Shown piece by piece: positions 26,399 to 34,265 of a DNA stretch of 64,000 nucleotides. Origin of the DNA: Sphingobium sp. (GTDB taxonomy: Bacteria > Pseudomonadota > Alphaproteobacteria > Sphingomonadales > Sphingomonadaceae); the NCBI GenBank assembly GCA_017745115.1, contig JAGIAA010000007.1, forward strand, positions 95,011 through 159,010, read 5' to 3'. Position numbers and translations under genes: made by a program. A model generated the notes under the pieces. The model did no database searches and was not told the origin of the DNA. It saw only the letters and a list, made by a program, of their open reading frames with translations. The stretch's first letter is position 1. Each line of letters opens with the position of its first letter.

Positions 26399-27592
26399 CT
26401 AGGACCTGCCGCGGAAGAACAGCCGGACGGGCAGCTTCGCGGGGCCATGGCCGACCGTCGTCATCCAGGGCTCGACCTCGCCGGCCAACTCGATCCGTTC
26501 GACCTCCCGCACGAGCGCGCCGAGGATCGCGTCCGCTTCCATATAGGCCAACGTCCGCCCCACGCAGGCATGGACGCCATAGCCGAAGCCGAGGCTGTGC
26601 TTGAGATCGCGGCCGATCTTGTAGGCCTCGGGGTCTGCCCAGAAGCGCGGATCGCGGTTCGCCGCCGCGAACATCAGGCCGACGCGCGTCCCCGCCGGCA
26701 CGATCATGTCGTCAATCGGTACGTCGACCATGGCGATACGCCCGGCCATGCGCGACGGGCTGTCCCAGCGCAGGCTTTCGTCGAAGGCATTGCGCACCAG
26801 CTTGGGCTCGGCCTTGAGGCGATCGTACTGGTCCGGAAATTCGGCCCAGGCCCGCAGCGCATTGGCCATGGTGATATAGGTCGTGTCCGCACCAGCCGAC
26901 AGGATCGTCAGCAAGAGGAGCTTGGCCTCGTCGACGGTGATCTTGCCTTCGTCCGCCGCCTGGAACAGCAGCATGCCGAAGCCGTCCGGATTGAGGCCGT
27001 CGCGCTGGCTGACCGCGTCGAGCCAGGCAAGGACTGGGCCGAAGTCCTCGACCATCGCCTCGCGGAACAGCTCATTCTCCGGGCCCATGGTCGCCCAGAC
27101 CATGTTGGAAAAGCCATGCATGGGCGAGACATGATCGCCGGGCGGCAGGCCCAGGGCTTCGGGGAAGACGGTGTAGACATAGCGCCGTGTGATCTCGTCG
27201 ACCGCGTCGACGACCTCGCCATGCTTCTCCTTGAGCTCGGCGACGAGCCTGTCGGCACCGGCCACGAAGATGTCGCGCATCGAATCCAGCGTGCGGGGCG
27301 ACAGGGCCGCACCGATGACACTGCGCACCTTGGTGTGGCGCGGCGGATCGTCGGTCAGCAGGATTTCGGGCCGCAGCGAATTGGGATCGTGCCAGGGTCG
27401 CGACGTCGAGCTGAACGATTTCCAGTCCATGAGGCCCGGCGCGACATGCTCGTGCCGGCCGATCATGACGGTACCGTCAGCGAGCCGCACCGCCGGCGAG
27501 AATTCGCGCAGCGCATCGTCCACCGCGCGAGCATTGCGCACGGCATCATGGGTGAAGATGTCGAGCGGATAATCGGGGATTTCGCGGGTCAC
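26399..27592 (-). CDS. Cytochrome P450
   Basis: 397 residues, soluble bacterial type. I-helix oxygen-binding motif SAGADTTYITMAN, ExxR in ESLR, and heme-binding FGYGVHACVGRTLA with the thiolate ligand C343. It would hydroxylate or demethylate the cluster's substrate using electrons from a ferredoxin and reductase; neither is in this window, so partners must be elsewhere. First oxidative step is plausible. Confidence 0.96.
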   Translation of the reverse strand: MTREIPDYPLDIFTHDAVRNARAVDDALREFSPAVRLADGTVMIGRHEHVAPGLMDWKSFSSTSRPWHDPNSLRPEILLTDDPPRHTKVRSVIGAALSPRTLDSMRDIFVAGADRLVAELKEKHGEVVDAVDEITRRYVYTVFPEALGLPPGDHVSPMHGFSNMVWATMGPENELFREAMVEDFGPVLAWLDAVSQRDGLNPDGFGMLLFQAADEGKITVDEAKLLLLTILSAGADTTYITMANALRAWAEFPDQYDRLKAEPKLVRNAFDESLRWDSPSRMAGRIAMVDVPIDDMIVPAGTRVGLMFAAANRDPRFWADPEAYKIGRDLKHSLGFGYGVHACVGRTLAYMEADAILGALVREVERIELAGEVEPWMTTVGHGPAKLPVRLFFRGRS

Positions 27593-27616
27593 AGTTCAAT
27601 GCCTCCCACCAAATAA

Positions 27617-27704
27617 AACCGTTCGCCCTGAGCCTGTCGAAGGGCGTTCTCTTTCTACTTGAAGAACAAGGGAACGTGCTTCGACAAGCTCAGCACGAAC
27701 GGTT
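27617..27704. repeat. REP element, CGTTCG family, copy 4
   Basis: AACCGTTCGCCCTGAGCCTG at the left is matched by AAGCTCAGCACGAACGGTT at the right, with GTCGAAGG / CTTCGACA arms inside. It leaves 24 bp to the P450 start and 22 bp to the stop of the next upstream gene. Confidence 0.87.
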
Positions 27705-27726
27705 GTTTTTTGGGAGAGGCCGCACA

Positions 27727-28623
27727 TCATCCCTCCAACCCCACACCGTAAAAGCGCGTGCCATCCTCCGCCGTCCTGATCCAGCCCGCGGTCGGATCGG
27801 CGAAGTGCGCTCCGATCACCAGCACGCCGCTGTCCTTGTACTTGTCGACGAAGCCCATGCGCGTCTTCTGGCCGGCAGCGGTGTCCATGTCGAAGCGCGC
27901 GGGCCGGTGCGGCAGCGCGCATTGAATCGGGTGATGCATGAGGTCGCCGGTGATGACCCCGCGCTCGCCCTTGCTCTCGATGCAGAGATGGACATGCCCC
28001 GGCGTATGGCCATGGCTCGGCTCGACGAAGAGCTCCGCGCTGATCCGGTGGTCATTGTCGATGAGATCGGCGAGGCCCGCCTTGATGATCGGATCCACAC
28101 TGTCCGCCAGGTGGCGCACATCGTGCAGGCCATGATCCTCGTGCGACCGCAGCTCCTCCCAGCTCTCGAACTCGGTCTTGCCGAACAGGTAGCGGGCATT
28201 GGGAAAGGTCGGTGCCCATTTCTCGCCGTCCCAGAAGGTGTTCCAGCCGACATGATCGAAGTGCAAATGCGTGCACATCACGACATTGATGTCACCGGGC
28301 TTCAGGCCGAGCGAGGCGAGGTCGTCGAAGAAGGTCGAATTGAGATCGCAGAACACGCCATAGGCGCGATCGCGGCCATTGCCGATGCAGGTGTCGAGCA
28401 TGACGTTCATCGTCGGCGTCTGCACGATGAAGCCCTGGAAGTTCATGATCTGCTCGCCCGCGGGCGTCGCATAATGCGGGTGCAGCCAGCGCATCGCGAC
28501 CACCTCTTCGGGCGTCGCGTCGGCGATGGTCATGTTGATATGATCGGTGAACTTCCACAGCTCGACGAAGCGCGTCACGGTCACGTCGCCGATCTGCCAG
28601 CTTCTCATATGCTCGCGCGCCAT
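27727..28623 (-). CDS. Metallo-beta-lactamase-fold hydrolase
   Basis: 298 residues from ATG 28623 (GGGAGAG about 7 nt upstream). Zinc-ligand motif CTHLHFDHVGWN, third-ligand region PSHGHTPGHVHL, VITGDLMHH with the bridging aspartate and IGAHFADPTAGWI. It begins MAREHMRSWQIGDVTVTRFVE, a start common to the MBL hydrolases near alkyl- and lactone-degrading genes. Sequence differs clearly from the lactonase-like enzyme at 25584-26387, so the cluster has two distinct metallohydrolases. Confidence 0.9.
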   Translation of the reverse strand: MAREHMRSWQIGDVTVTRFVELWKFTDHINMTIADATPEEVVAMRWLHPHYATPAGEQIMNFQGFIVQTPTMNVMLDTCIGNGRDRAYGVFCDLNSTFFDDLASLGLKPGDINVVMCTHLHFDHVGWNTFWDGEKWAPTFPNARYLFGKTEFESWEELRSHEDHGLHDVRHLADSVDPIIKAGLADLIDNDHRISAELFVEPSHGHTPGHVHLCIESKGERGVITGDLMHHPIQCALPHRPARFDMDTAAGQKTRMGFVDKYKDSGVLVIGAHFADPTAGWIRTAEDGTRFYGVGLEG

Positions 28624-28647
28624 GCTTATGCTCTCCCTCTCAATGTC

Positions 28648-28724
28648 GTGCTCCCGCGAAAGCAGGAGCCCAGGGCGGTAAAGCCCCGCCATCTCGCCCT
28701 GGGCTCCTGCTTTCGCAGGAGCAC
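28648..28724. repeat. Near-perfect palindrome, GTGCTCC family, copy 2
   Basis: GTGCTCCCGCGAAAGCAGGA and TCCTGCTTTCGCAGGAGCAC with GCCCAGGGCG / CGCCCTGGGC inside. Same architecture as the copy at 24599. Spacing is 24 bp to the start at 28623 and 20 bp to the stop at 28745. Confidence 0.9.
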
Positions 28725-28744
28725 CGTTGAGCTGATAGCCATCC

Positions 28745-30400
28745 TCACGTCTTCCGCCCCACCGACTCCGGCGGCAGATCCGCTGCCGGCAAGTCCGGCT
28801 TGCCCAATATCTTGTCCGCGCCCCGCTCGCCGACCATCACCGAGGCGGCATTCGAATTGCCGCCGATGAGCAGCGGAAACACCGAAGCGTCGGCCACGCG
28901 CAGTCCCTCGACGCCGATCACCTTGAGATCCGGATCGACGACGCTGGCCGGGTCGTTCGCAGCGCCCATGCGGGCCGTGCCGCACGGATGGTGCACGGTG
29001 TAGCCATTGGCGCGGATGAAAGCCTTGATGTCGTCATCGTCCTGCACGGCAGGACCGGGCGCAACCTCGACGCCCTTATACTTGGCGAAGCTGGGCGCGG
29101 CGAAAGCCCGGCGCGCGATCTTCACGGCGCGCACGAGCGGATCGATATCGCCTTCCTCGGCAAGCAGGCGCGGATCGATCAGCGGCGCGGCAGTAGGATC
29201 GTTCGAGGCCAGGCGCAGCGTACCCCGGCTCTTGGGATAGAGCGCGACCGGGCTAATCGCGTAGCCATGGCCGATCGGAAACGGGATCTTCGGATGCGTG
29301 AGGCGCTTGGCCGGCTGGAACACGAACTGCACGTCCGCCTTGGACAGGCGGGGATCGGTCTTCAGAAAAGCAACCGATTCAAAAACGTTCGAGGCAAGCG
29401 GGCCGGTGCGAGTCAGCAGATACTGGATGCCCGCCGCAATATCGCGTGGCCAGACCTTCCAGCTGATGCCGTAGCTGTCGGGATGGTCCGTCTCCATATG
29501 GACCGGACAGGCGACATGATCGTGATAATTGCCGCCAACGCCGGGCAGATCGTGAACGACCTCGACGCCGACGGACTGCAAATGCTCCGCCGGCCCAATG
29601 CCGGACAGCAGGAGCAATTGCGGCGTCTGCACGGCGCCCGCGCAAATCACGACCTCGGCGCGCGCCTTGATCTCGCGCCCGTCCACGAGCTTGACGCCGG
29701 TCGCGCGCCGCCCTTCGAGCATGACGCGGGCCGCCTGCGCATTGGTGATGACGGCCAGGTTCGGCCGCTTCATTGCCGGGCGCAACATACCGCGCGCGCT
29801 GGATTCGCGGCGGCCATCGCGGATCAGGCCCTGGCGGAAGCCATAACCTTCCGGGTCGGCACCGTTGAAGTCCGGGCAATGCTTGAACTGAAGCGAGGCG
29901 AGAGCGTCCAGATAGGCGTGGTTGAGCGGATTGGCCTTCTCGCCCGCCGGATATTTGACATTCACCGGTCCGCCCTTCCCGTGGAAGACCGAAGCGGGGA
30001 AATTCTCGTTATTCTCGTTGCGCGTGAAGTAGGGCAGCACCTCGCGATAGGACCAGCCCTTGGCGCCCATGTCCGCCCATGTATCGAAATCGGTCGGATG
30101 GCCGCGGAAATAGACCATGCCGTTGATGGCGCCCGATCCGCCGATCACCTTGCCGCGCGGCACGCCGATCTGCCGCCCGGCCATGCCAGGCTGGGGCACG
30201 GTCTGGAAGCGCCAGTTCAGCGACTTCGTGTTGATCGCTGCCGCGACAAAGCTCGGGATATGGATGAAGGGATGGCTGTCCTTGTTGCCCGCCTCAAGCA
30301 GTGCGACCGTACGATCCTCCCGATCGGACAGGCGTGCCGCGAGCGCGGCACCGGCCGATCCGCCGCCGACGACGACATAGTCGAACTCCATCTCCGCCAC
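28745..30400 (-). CDS. GMC-family FAD oxidoreductase
   Basis: 551 residues from GTG 30400, which has GGAGAGGAG 6 nt upstream; an ATG three codons later (30391) lacks that spacing. FAD-binding DYVVVGGGSAGAALAARLSD, GMC signature 1 (GKVIGGSGAINGMVYFRGH), signature 2 (GAVQTPQLLLLSGIGP), active-site HHPCGTARMG and the C-terminal NSNAAS. The family (choline, PEG, alkan-1-ol dehydrogenases) oxidises primary alcohols. First gene of the minus-strand cluster, with inverted repeats in its upstream region that could be operators. Confidence 0.93.
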   Translation of the reverse strand: MAEMEFDYVVVGGGSAGAALAARLSDREDRTVALLEAGNKDSHPFIHIPSFVAAAINTKSLNWRFQTVPQPGMAGRQIGVPRGKVIGGSGAINGMVYFRGHPTDFDTWADMGAKGWSYREVLPYFTRNENNENFPASVFHGKGGPVNVKYPAGEKANPLNHAYLDALASLQFKHCPDFNGADPEGYGFRQGLIRDGRRESSARGMLRPAMKRPNLAVITNAQAARVMLEGRRATGVKLVDGREIKARAEVVICAGAVQTPQLLLLSGIGPAEHLQSVGVEVVHDLPGVGGNYHDHVACPVHMETDHPDSYGISWKVWPRDIAAGIQYLLTRTGPLASNVFESVAFLKTDPRLSKADVQFVFQPAKRLTHPKIPFPIGHGYAISPVALYPKSRGTLRLASNDPTAAPLIDPRLLAEEGDIDPLVRAVKIARRAFAAPSFAKYKGVEVAPGPAVQDDDDIKAFIRANGYTVHHPCGTARMGAANDPASVVDPDLKVIGVEGLRVADASVFPLLIGGNSNAASVMVGERGADKILGKPDLPAADLPPESVGRKT

Positions 30401-30475
30401 GCGGCTCTCCTCTCCCCGGGGAGGCAACTCTAGCGGCGAGAACATAGATTTCTAGGCCTTGCGCGGCGTTCATTT

Positions 30476-30490
30476 ATTCACTGGGTGAAT
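30476..30490. promoter_or_regulatory. Inverted repeat ATTCAC-TGG-GTGAAT, candidate operator
   Basis: Perfect 6-bp arms with a 3-bp spacer in the divergent region between the GMC gene and the DUF3817 gene, 76 bp upstream of the GMC start. Size and symmetry fit a TetR-, GntR- or MarR-type operator. No regulator gene lies beside it, so the binding protein is unknown. Confidence 0.45.
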
Positions 30491-30491
30491 G

Positions 30492-30509
30492 ATTGCTTAG
30501 AAAGGCAAT
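30492..30509. promoter_or_regulatory. Inverted repeat ATTGC-N8-GCAAT
   Basis: A second short inverted repeat immediately right of the first. Five-base arms with an 8-base spacer (TTAGAAAG). Could be part of a composite operator or of a promoter for the divergent genes; weaker evidence than the first. Confidence 0.3.
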
Positions 30510-30583
30510 GAATCGCGGGGAATTGATCGAGACGAAAGCGGGCGGCAAATGACGCCGGTTTGGTGAAGGGAGAATCGAGGAGC

Positions 30584-30901
30584 ATGATGTTCGGACTTTT
30601 CAGGCTGATCGCGCTGGCGGAAGGCGTCAGCACGATCCTGCTGTTTCTCGTCGCCATGCCTCTCAAATACGGATTCGGCGAGCCGGGCCTGATCCGTCCG
30701 GTCGGCTGGACGCACGGCATCCTGTTCCTCGGTTATATCGTGACGATGGTGCCCGGACTCTGGGGTCGGCGCGTCGGCGTCCTCGGTTGGGTCCGCACGT
30801 TTTTCGCGTCGTTCTTCCCGTTCGGAACGTTTCTCAACGATCCGTTCCTGCGCCGGCATGCGCCCCGGCCCACTTCCGGCTCGTACCGCAGCCCATTCTA
30901 G
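30584..30901 (+). CDS. DUF3817 small integral membrane protein
   Basis: 105 residues from ATG 30584 (GAGGAG adjacent; ATG 30587 is equally possible by spacing). FRLIALAEGVSTILLFLVAMPLKY and RPVGWTHGILFLGYIVTMVPG match DUF3817. Three hydrophobic segments predict an inner-membrane protein. Function of the family is unknown. Confidence 0.87.
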   Translation: MMFGLFRLIALAEGVSTILLFLVAMPLKYGFGEPGLIRPVGWTHGILFLGYIVTMVPGLWGRRVGVLGWVRTFFASFFPFGTFLNDPFLRRHAPRPTSGSYRSPF

Positions 30902-30988
30902 CCGGACACCTCTGTTTCGGATGACAGCAGGTAGGCCGCCTTATAGCCTCCCCTCGCGTGATCCGGCGCGGTGCCAGTCAGGGTGACG

Positions 30989-31408
30989 ATGGCGAACGGG
31001 GAAGAGCGAGACATCGGCCATAAGGCTCGGCATCCCATCGCGCGCGGCGCATGGATGGTGCTGGGCTTTTTCTTCGTCGCGCTCGGGGTCATCGGCGCGC
31101 TGCTGCCGATCATGCCGACGACGATCTTTCTGATCCTCGCGGCGGGCTGTTTCGCCCGATCTTCTCCCCGCTTCGAATCCTGGCTGCTCGACCATCCGCG
31201 CTTTGGACCAACGCTGCGCGCATGGCGGGAGAACGGCGCAATCAGTGCGCGCAGCAAGACTGCGGCCTGTGGCGGCATGGCGTTGGGCTACAGCATCTTC
31301 TGGCTCGGCGTCCGCCCTCATGCCGGGCTGGCACTATTGGTCGGCGCAGTGCTGGCCGGATGCGCCGCCTATGTGCTGACGCGGCCGACGCCGGGGATCG
31401 ATGCATAG
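30989..31408 (+). CDS. DUF454 (YbaN-like) membrane protein
   Basis: 139 residues from ATG 30989. [42 protein letters not shown] is the family core, with [12 protein letters not shown] after it and two more hydrophobic segments. Inner-membrane protein of unknown function. An upstream GTG at 30971 is an alternative start. Confidence 0.87.
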   Translation: MANGEERDIGHKARHPIARGAWMVLGFFFVALGVIGALLPIMPTTIFLILAAGCFARSSPRFESWLLDHPRFGPTLRAWRENGAISARSKTAACGGMALGYSIFWLGVRPHAGLALLVGAVLAGCAAYVLTRPTPGIDA

Positions 31409-31436
31409 CGGGGATGGCAAAGGTCAGGGATATAGA

Positions 31437-31470
31437 AAAGCCCCGGAAAGCTCACGCTTTGCCGGGGCTT
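31437..31470 (-). terminator. Intrinsic terminator after tRNA-Val
   Basis: Minus strand: AAGCCCCGG pairs with CCGGGGCTT across a short loop that includes an internal AAAGC/GCTTT pair, then TTTTC. It lies immediately 3' of the tRNA on that strand and may also serve the convergent DUF454 gene. Confidence 0.75.
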
Positions 31471-31474
31471 GTCA

Positions 31475-31549
31475 TGGTGGGCGTGGCAAGGATTGAACTT
31501 GCGACCCCTGCGATGTCAACACAGTGCTCTACCACTGAGCTACACGCCC
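31475..31549 (-). tRNA. tRNA-Val (GAC)
   Basis: Cloverleaf on the minus strand with acceptor GGGCGTG / CACGCCC, D-arm GCTCAGTGGTAGAGC, anticodon loop TTGACAT giving GAC, T-arm containing GTTCAATC, and encoded CCA. It reads GUC codons (and GUU by wobble). Confidence 0.96.
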
Positions 31550-31618
31550 ACTGAGGGAGAGGCCCTTACTTGGGCAATGACGCCCACGCAAGCGCAAATC
31601 CGGGAAAACTTTTCCCTG

Positions 31619-31996
31619 TCAGGGAAGTCCGCTCGCCGTGCTCTTGTCGAACATGCGGTCGACCTCGAGCACGAGGTCGCGCAAGTGGAAAGGCTTGGAG
31701 AGCACCTTGGCCTCCGGCGCAAGGCGGCCGGCGCGCAGTGTGACCGCCGCAAAGCCGGTGATGAACATCACGCGCGTTTCCGGCGCGATCGACGCGACAT
31801 GCTGGGCCAGCTCGATGCCGTCCATTTCGGGCATGACGATGTCGGTCAGCAGCAGGTCGAAACGCTCCTGGCTGATCAGCGGGATCGCCGCGGTGCCGCG
31901 ATCGACCGCGACGACTTCATAGCCGGACCGCTCCAGGGCACGGCTAAGATATACGCGCATGGAATCATCGTCTTCGGCCAGCAAGATGCGGATCAT
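31619..31996 (-). CDS. cpdR: Single-domain response regulator CpdR
   Basis: 125 residues, receiver domain only. Acidic pocket EDDD near residue 8, D52 in LLTDIVMPEMDGIEL, the threonine in FITGFAA and lysine in VLSKPFHL. This matches alphaproteobacterial CpdR, which in Caulobacter directs ClpXP to degrade CtrA when unphosphorylated. Divergent from the N-formylglutamate amidohydrolase gene. Call rests on family similarity and length; other single receivers are possible. Confidence 0.85.
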   Translation of the reverse strand: MIRILLAEDDDSMRVYLSRALERSGYEVVAVDRGTAAIPLISQERFDLLLTDIVMPEMDGIELAQHVASIAPETRVMFITGFAAVTLRAGRLAPEAKVLSKPFHLRDLVLEVDRMFDKSTASGLP

Positions 31997-32167
31997 GGTG
32001 TTGCTCGTCGTCCCGTCAAAACTTTGTTCCCGCAGGCTCTTTGGCCGGCCCGGCCCTCATGGGCTTGGCGGGAGGCCCGAACATATGCGACAAGCCATTA
32101 AGAAATTCCATCGGCTCGATGGGAAAAAGCGTGTCGATTGCAGCACTTCGTTCGTGAAAAAGAAGGA

Positions 32168-33100
32168 ATGAGCAGCGCGGTCATGAATGCGGGCGGGACA
32201 TTTGCGAACATGAAGCCGGCCGGAGCGACACCGGCTGCCACCCACGACGCCTACGACCGCTACGGCCTGCCCGGCGCCCGCTCGCCGCTCGTTTTCGCCG
32301 TGCCTCATGCCGGTCGCGACTATGGCGAGGCGCTACTTGTCCGGGCGCGGGTGACGCCAGCCACGCTGACGCGGCTCGAGGACCGCCTCGCCGACCTGCT
32401 CACCCACGATCTGATCGCGCGGGGCCAGTGCGTGTTCATTGCCCGACGCCCGCGGGCGATGATCGATCTCAACCGCGACGAGCGCGAGATCGATCCCCAG
32501 TCCATAGCGGATCTGCCGCGCGGTGTGCGTCCGCATTCCAGTGCAAAGGTCCGGGGTGGGCTTGGCGTCATTCCCGATCGTCTGGCCTATGCCGGGGCGC
32601 TCTGGCGGCATCCCCTACCCTATGGCGAGTTCGTGCGCCGGATCGAGCATATCCATCGGCCGTACCATGACGCCCTGGGCCAGGCACTCGATGCGGCTCG
32701 GACGCAGCATGGCACTGCGCTTCTCGTCGACGTGCACTCGATGCCGCCCATTCACGCCATGCCCGGCGCACCGTCTGCCCCCAGGATCGTCCTCGGCGAC
32801 CGGTTCGGGCGCAGTGCGGCGGGCCATCTCACCGATCTCGCTGCGGACATCGCTCGCGCCCACGGTCTCGAAGTGGCAATCAACGCACCATATTCGGGCA
32901 ACCACATCCTCGAACGCCACGGCGCGCCTTCGCGCGGCGTCCACGCCATCCAGATCGAGGTCGACCGGTCGCTGTATCTGGGCCCGGATCTCATGACGCC
33001 CGGCGACAACCTGCCCGCCCTCCGGCGCCTGCTCGGCGATCTCGCGCAGGCCCTTGCACAAGAACTCACGCGCCCCGGAATCCAGCTCGCTGCCGAATAA
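32168..33100 (+). CDS. N-formylglutamate amidohydrolase family protein
   Basis: 310 residues from ATG 32168; ATG 32183 is an alternative. SPLVFAVPHAGRDYGEALL, RPRAMIDLNRDEREID, LLVDVHSMPPI, NAPYSGNHILERHGAPSRGVHAIQIEVDRSLYL are the family signatures, including the metal-ligand histidines in VPHAG and VDVHSMP. Hydrolyses N-formylglutamate to formate and glutamate, or related acylated amino acids. No other histidine-utilisation genes nearby. Its stop codon overlaps the terminator of a small RNA on the other strand. Confidence 0.88.
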   Translation: MSSAVMNAGGTFANMKPAGATPAATHDAYDRYGLPGARSPLVFAVPHAGRDYGEALLVRARVTPATLTRLEDRLADLLTHDLIARGQCVFIARRPRAMIDLNRDEREIDPQSIADLPRGVRPHSSAKVRGGLGVIPDRLAYAGALWRHPLPYGEFVRRIEHIHRPYHDALGQALDAARTQHGTALLVDVHSMPPIHAMPGAPSAPRIVLGDRFGRSAAGHLTDLAADIARAHGLEVAINAPYSGNHILERHGAPSRGVHAIQIEVDRSLYLGPDLMTPGDNLPALRRLLGDLAQALAQELTRPGIQLAAE

Positions 33101-33211
33101 AAAACCACCCCGTGCATGAAGCACAGGGTGGCCAAGGTTCAGGGAGGAGACGTCCCGAATGGGCGGGACGCCCACGCAACGGCCCGAAAAGGGGGGAACA
33201 AGCCGTCGCGT
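33099..33211 (-). ncRNA. Candidate anti-Shine-Dalgarno trans-acting sRNA
   Basis: Predicted 113-nt minus-strand transcript. From 5' to 3': a hairpin with ACGGC/GCCGT arms and a C-rich loop (TTCCCCCCTTTT); a hairpin GTCCC...GGGAC at 33151-33170; a single-stranded CTCCTCCC (33149-33142) complementary to Shine-Dalgarno sequences; then a terminator hairpin CCACCC-GTGC / GCAC-GGGTGG at 33105-33131 followed by TTTTTT. This is the architecture of alphaproteobacterial CUCCUCCC-loop sRNAs that bind ribosome-binding sites. A sigma70-like promoter is correctly placed upstream. No credible reading frame. The identification is from pattern only. Confidence 0.72.
33105..33131 (-). terminator. Intrinsic terminator of the sRNA candidate
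   Basis: Near-perfect 10-bp stem (CCACCC then GTGC against GCAC then GGGTGG, with one mismatch) followed on the minus strand by six T residues at 33104-33099. No T-run on the plus strand, so it does not serve the amidohydrolase gene. Confidence 0.85.
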
Positions 33212-33217
33212 CCTTCA

Positions 33218-33246
33218 GAGATAGGATAAATGGCGCAAAATTTCAA
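33218..33246 (-). promoter_or_regulatory. Sigma70-type promoter of the sRNA candidate
   Basis: Minus strand -35 TTGAAA (33246-33241), 17-bp spacer, -10 TATCTC (33223-33218). Transcription would begin near 33211, giving an RNA that ends at the terminator at 33099-33131. Confidence 0.6.
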
Positions 33247-33394
33247 GCGCGCCGCCTCATCGCAACGCGCAATTGTTTACCATAATTCGTATGAAGCACG
33301 CAGTTCCGTTGCGTGCAGCGCATCAGCCGGCGGGCCGCGTCAGCGAGCGCGAAGCGGGCGCGGTCGATTCGCCGCGCCCGCCCGATTGCCGGCG

Positions 33395-34177
33395 TCAGGC
33401 CGGCTGCAGCTGGCTGATGTCCGGTCCGAGACCGTATTCCTGCTGGCGGTTGAAAATCTCGCGCATGATCTGCAGCGAGAAGAGATGCGCATAGATCAGC
33501 GGCAGCATGCCATTCTGGTTGATCTTGCGCAGCTGATCGCCGCGCAGCTCACGCAGCTTCTCTTCGTTGACCATCTGGAAGCCGCGATAGACGTAAGGCT
33601 GCTCGACGCCGGGCAGCTGGAGGCTGAGTTCGCCTTCCATGAGCAGGTCGAGTTCCTTGAGGTCAGCCATGAACTGCGAAGTGCGGCGTGCGGCCTGCTC
33701 GAATTCCTCGCAATATTTCAGCACTTCCTGCGTCACGACGGTCGGTGCGCCATCGTCATGGATCAGCTTGTCGCCATCCTCGAACTCGCCGATGTTCGAC
33801 ACGGTCGGGTCGAAGCAGAGCGACAACTCCTCGCGGCTCGGATCCAGGCGCGCGAGCATCCAGGGATAGCGGCGGATATAGCCCGGCAGATAGCCCTCAT
33901 CGCGGCGCGGCTTGCCATTCTCGTCGACCAGCGTGTTGACGCCTTCGTTGAGCCCCATGAGCGCGAGCGGAACGCTCTCTTCGCCCGAGGAAAAAACGAT
34001 CGGCAGATGGCGATGGGCAAGCGTGAACTCGTCGACCGTGAGCGGCACGGCGTGCTCTTTCGCGAGAAAGGGCGCGGTCTCTGCGGGACGGACGCGGAAA
34101 TTCTGGTGCTGCTCTTTGTTCAGGGGCACCAGGTCCTTGTAGAAAAGCGGCAGGCTCGGATTCGGCGCGCTGGCCAT
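33395..34177 (-). CDS. SapC family protein
   Basis: 260 residues from ATG 34177, with AGGAGA about 9 nt upstream; a TTG three codons earlier is too close to that site. FYKDLVPLNKEQHQNFRVRP, PIVFSSGEESVPLALMGLNEG, DEGYLPGYIRRYPWML and LCFDP are characteristic of SapC proteins. The name comes from a Campylobacter S-layer-associated protein, but the function in alphaproteobacteria is unknown. Monocistronic by spacing. Confidence 0.9.
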   Translation of the reverse strand: MASAPNPSLPLFYKDLVPLNKEQHQNFRVRPAETAPFLAKEHAVPLTVDEFTLAHRHLPIVFSSGEESVPLALMGLNEGVNTLVDENGKPRRDEGYLPGYIRRYPWMLARLDPSREELSLCFDPTVSNIGEFEDGDKLIHDDGAPTVVTQEVLKYCEEFEQAARRTSQFMADLKELDLLMEGELSLQLPGVEQPYVYRGFQMVNEEKLRELRGDQLRKINQNGMLPLIYAHLFSLQIMREIFNRQQEYGLGPDISQLQPA

Positions 34178-34265
34178 GGCAATCAATCTCCTAGATACTC
34201 ATTGGGTTCGGTATGCGGCGCCTCTCGCGCGCGAACCGGCGGATCGAGCGACGGCCATAATGGGC

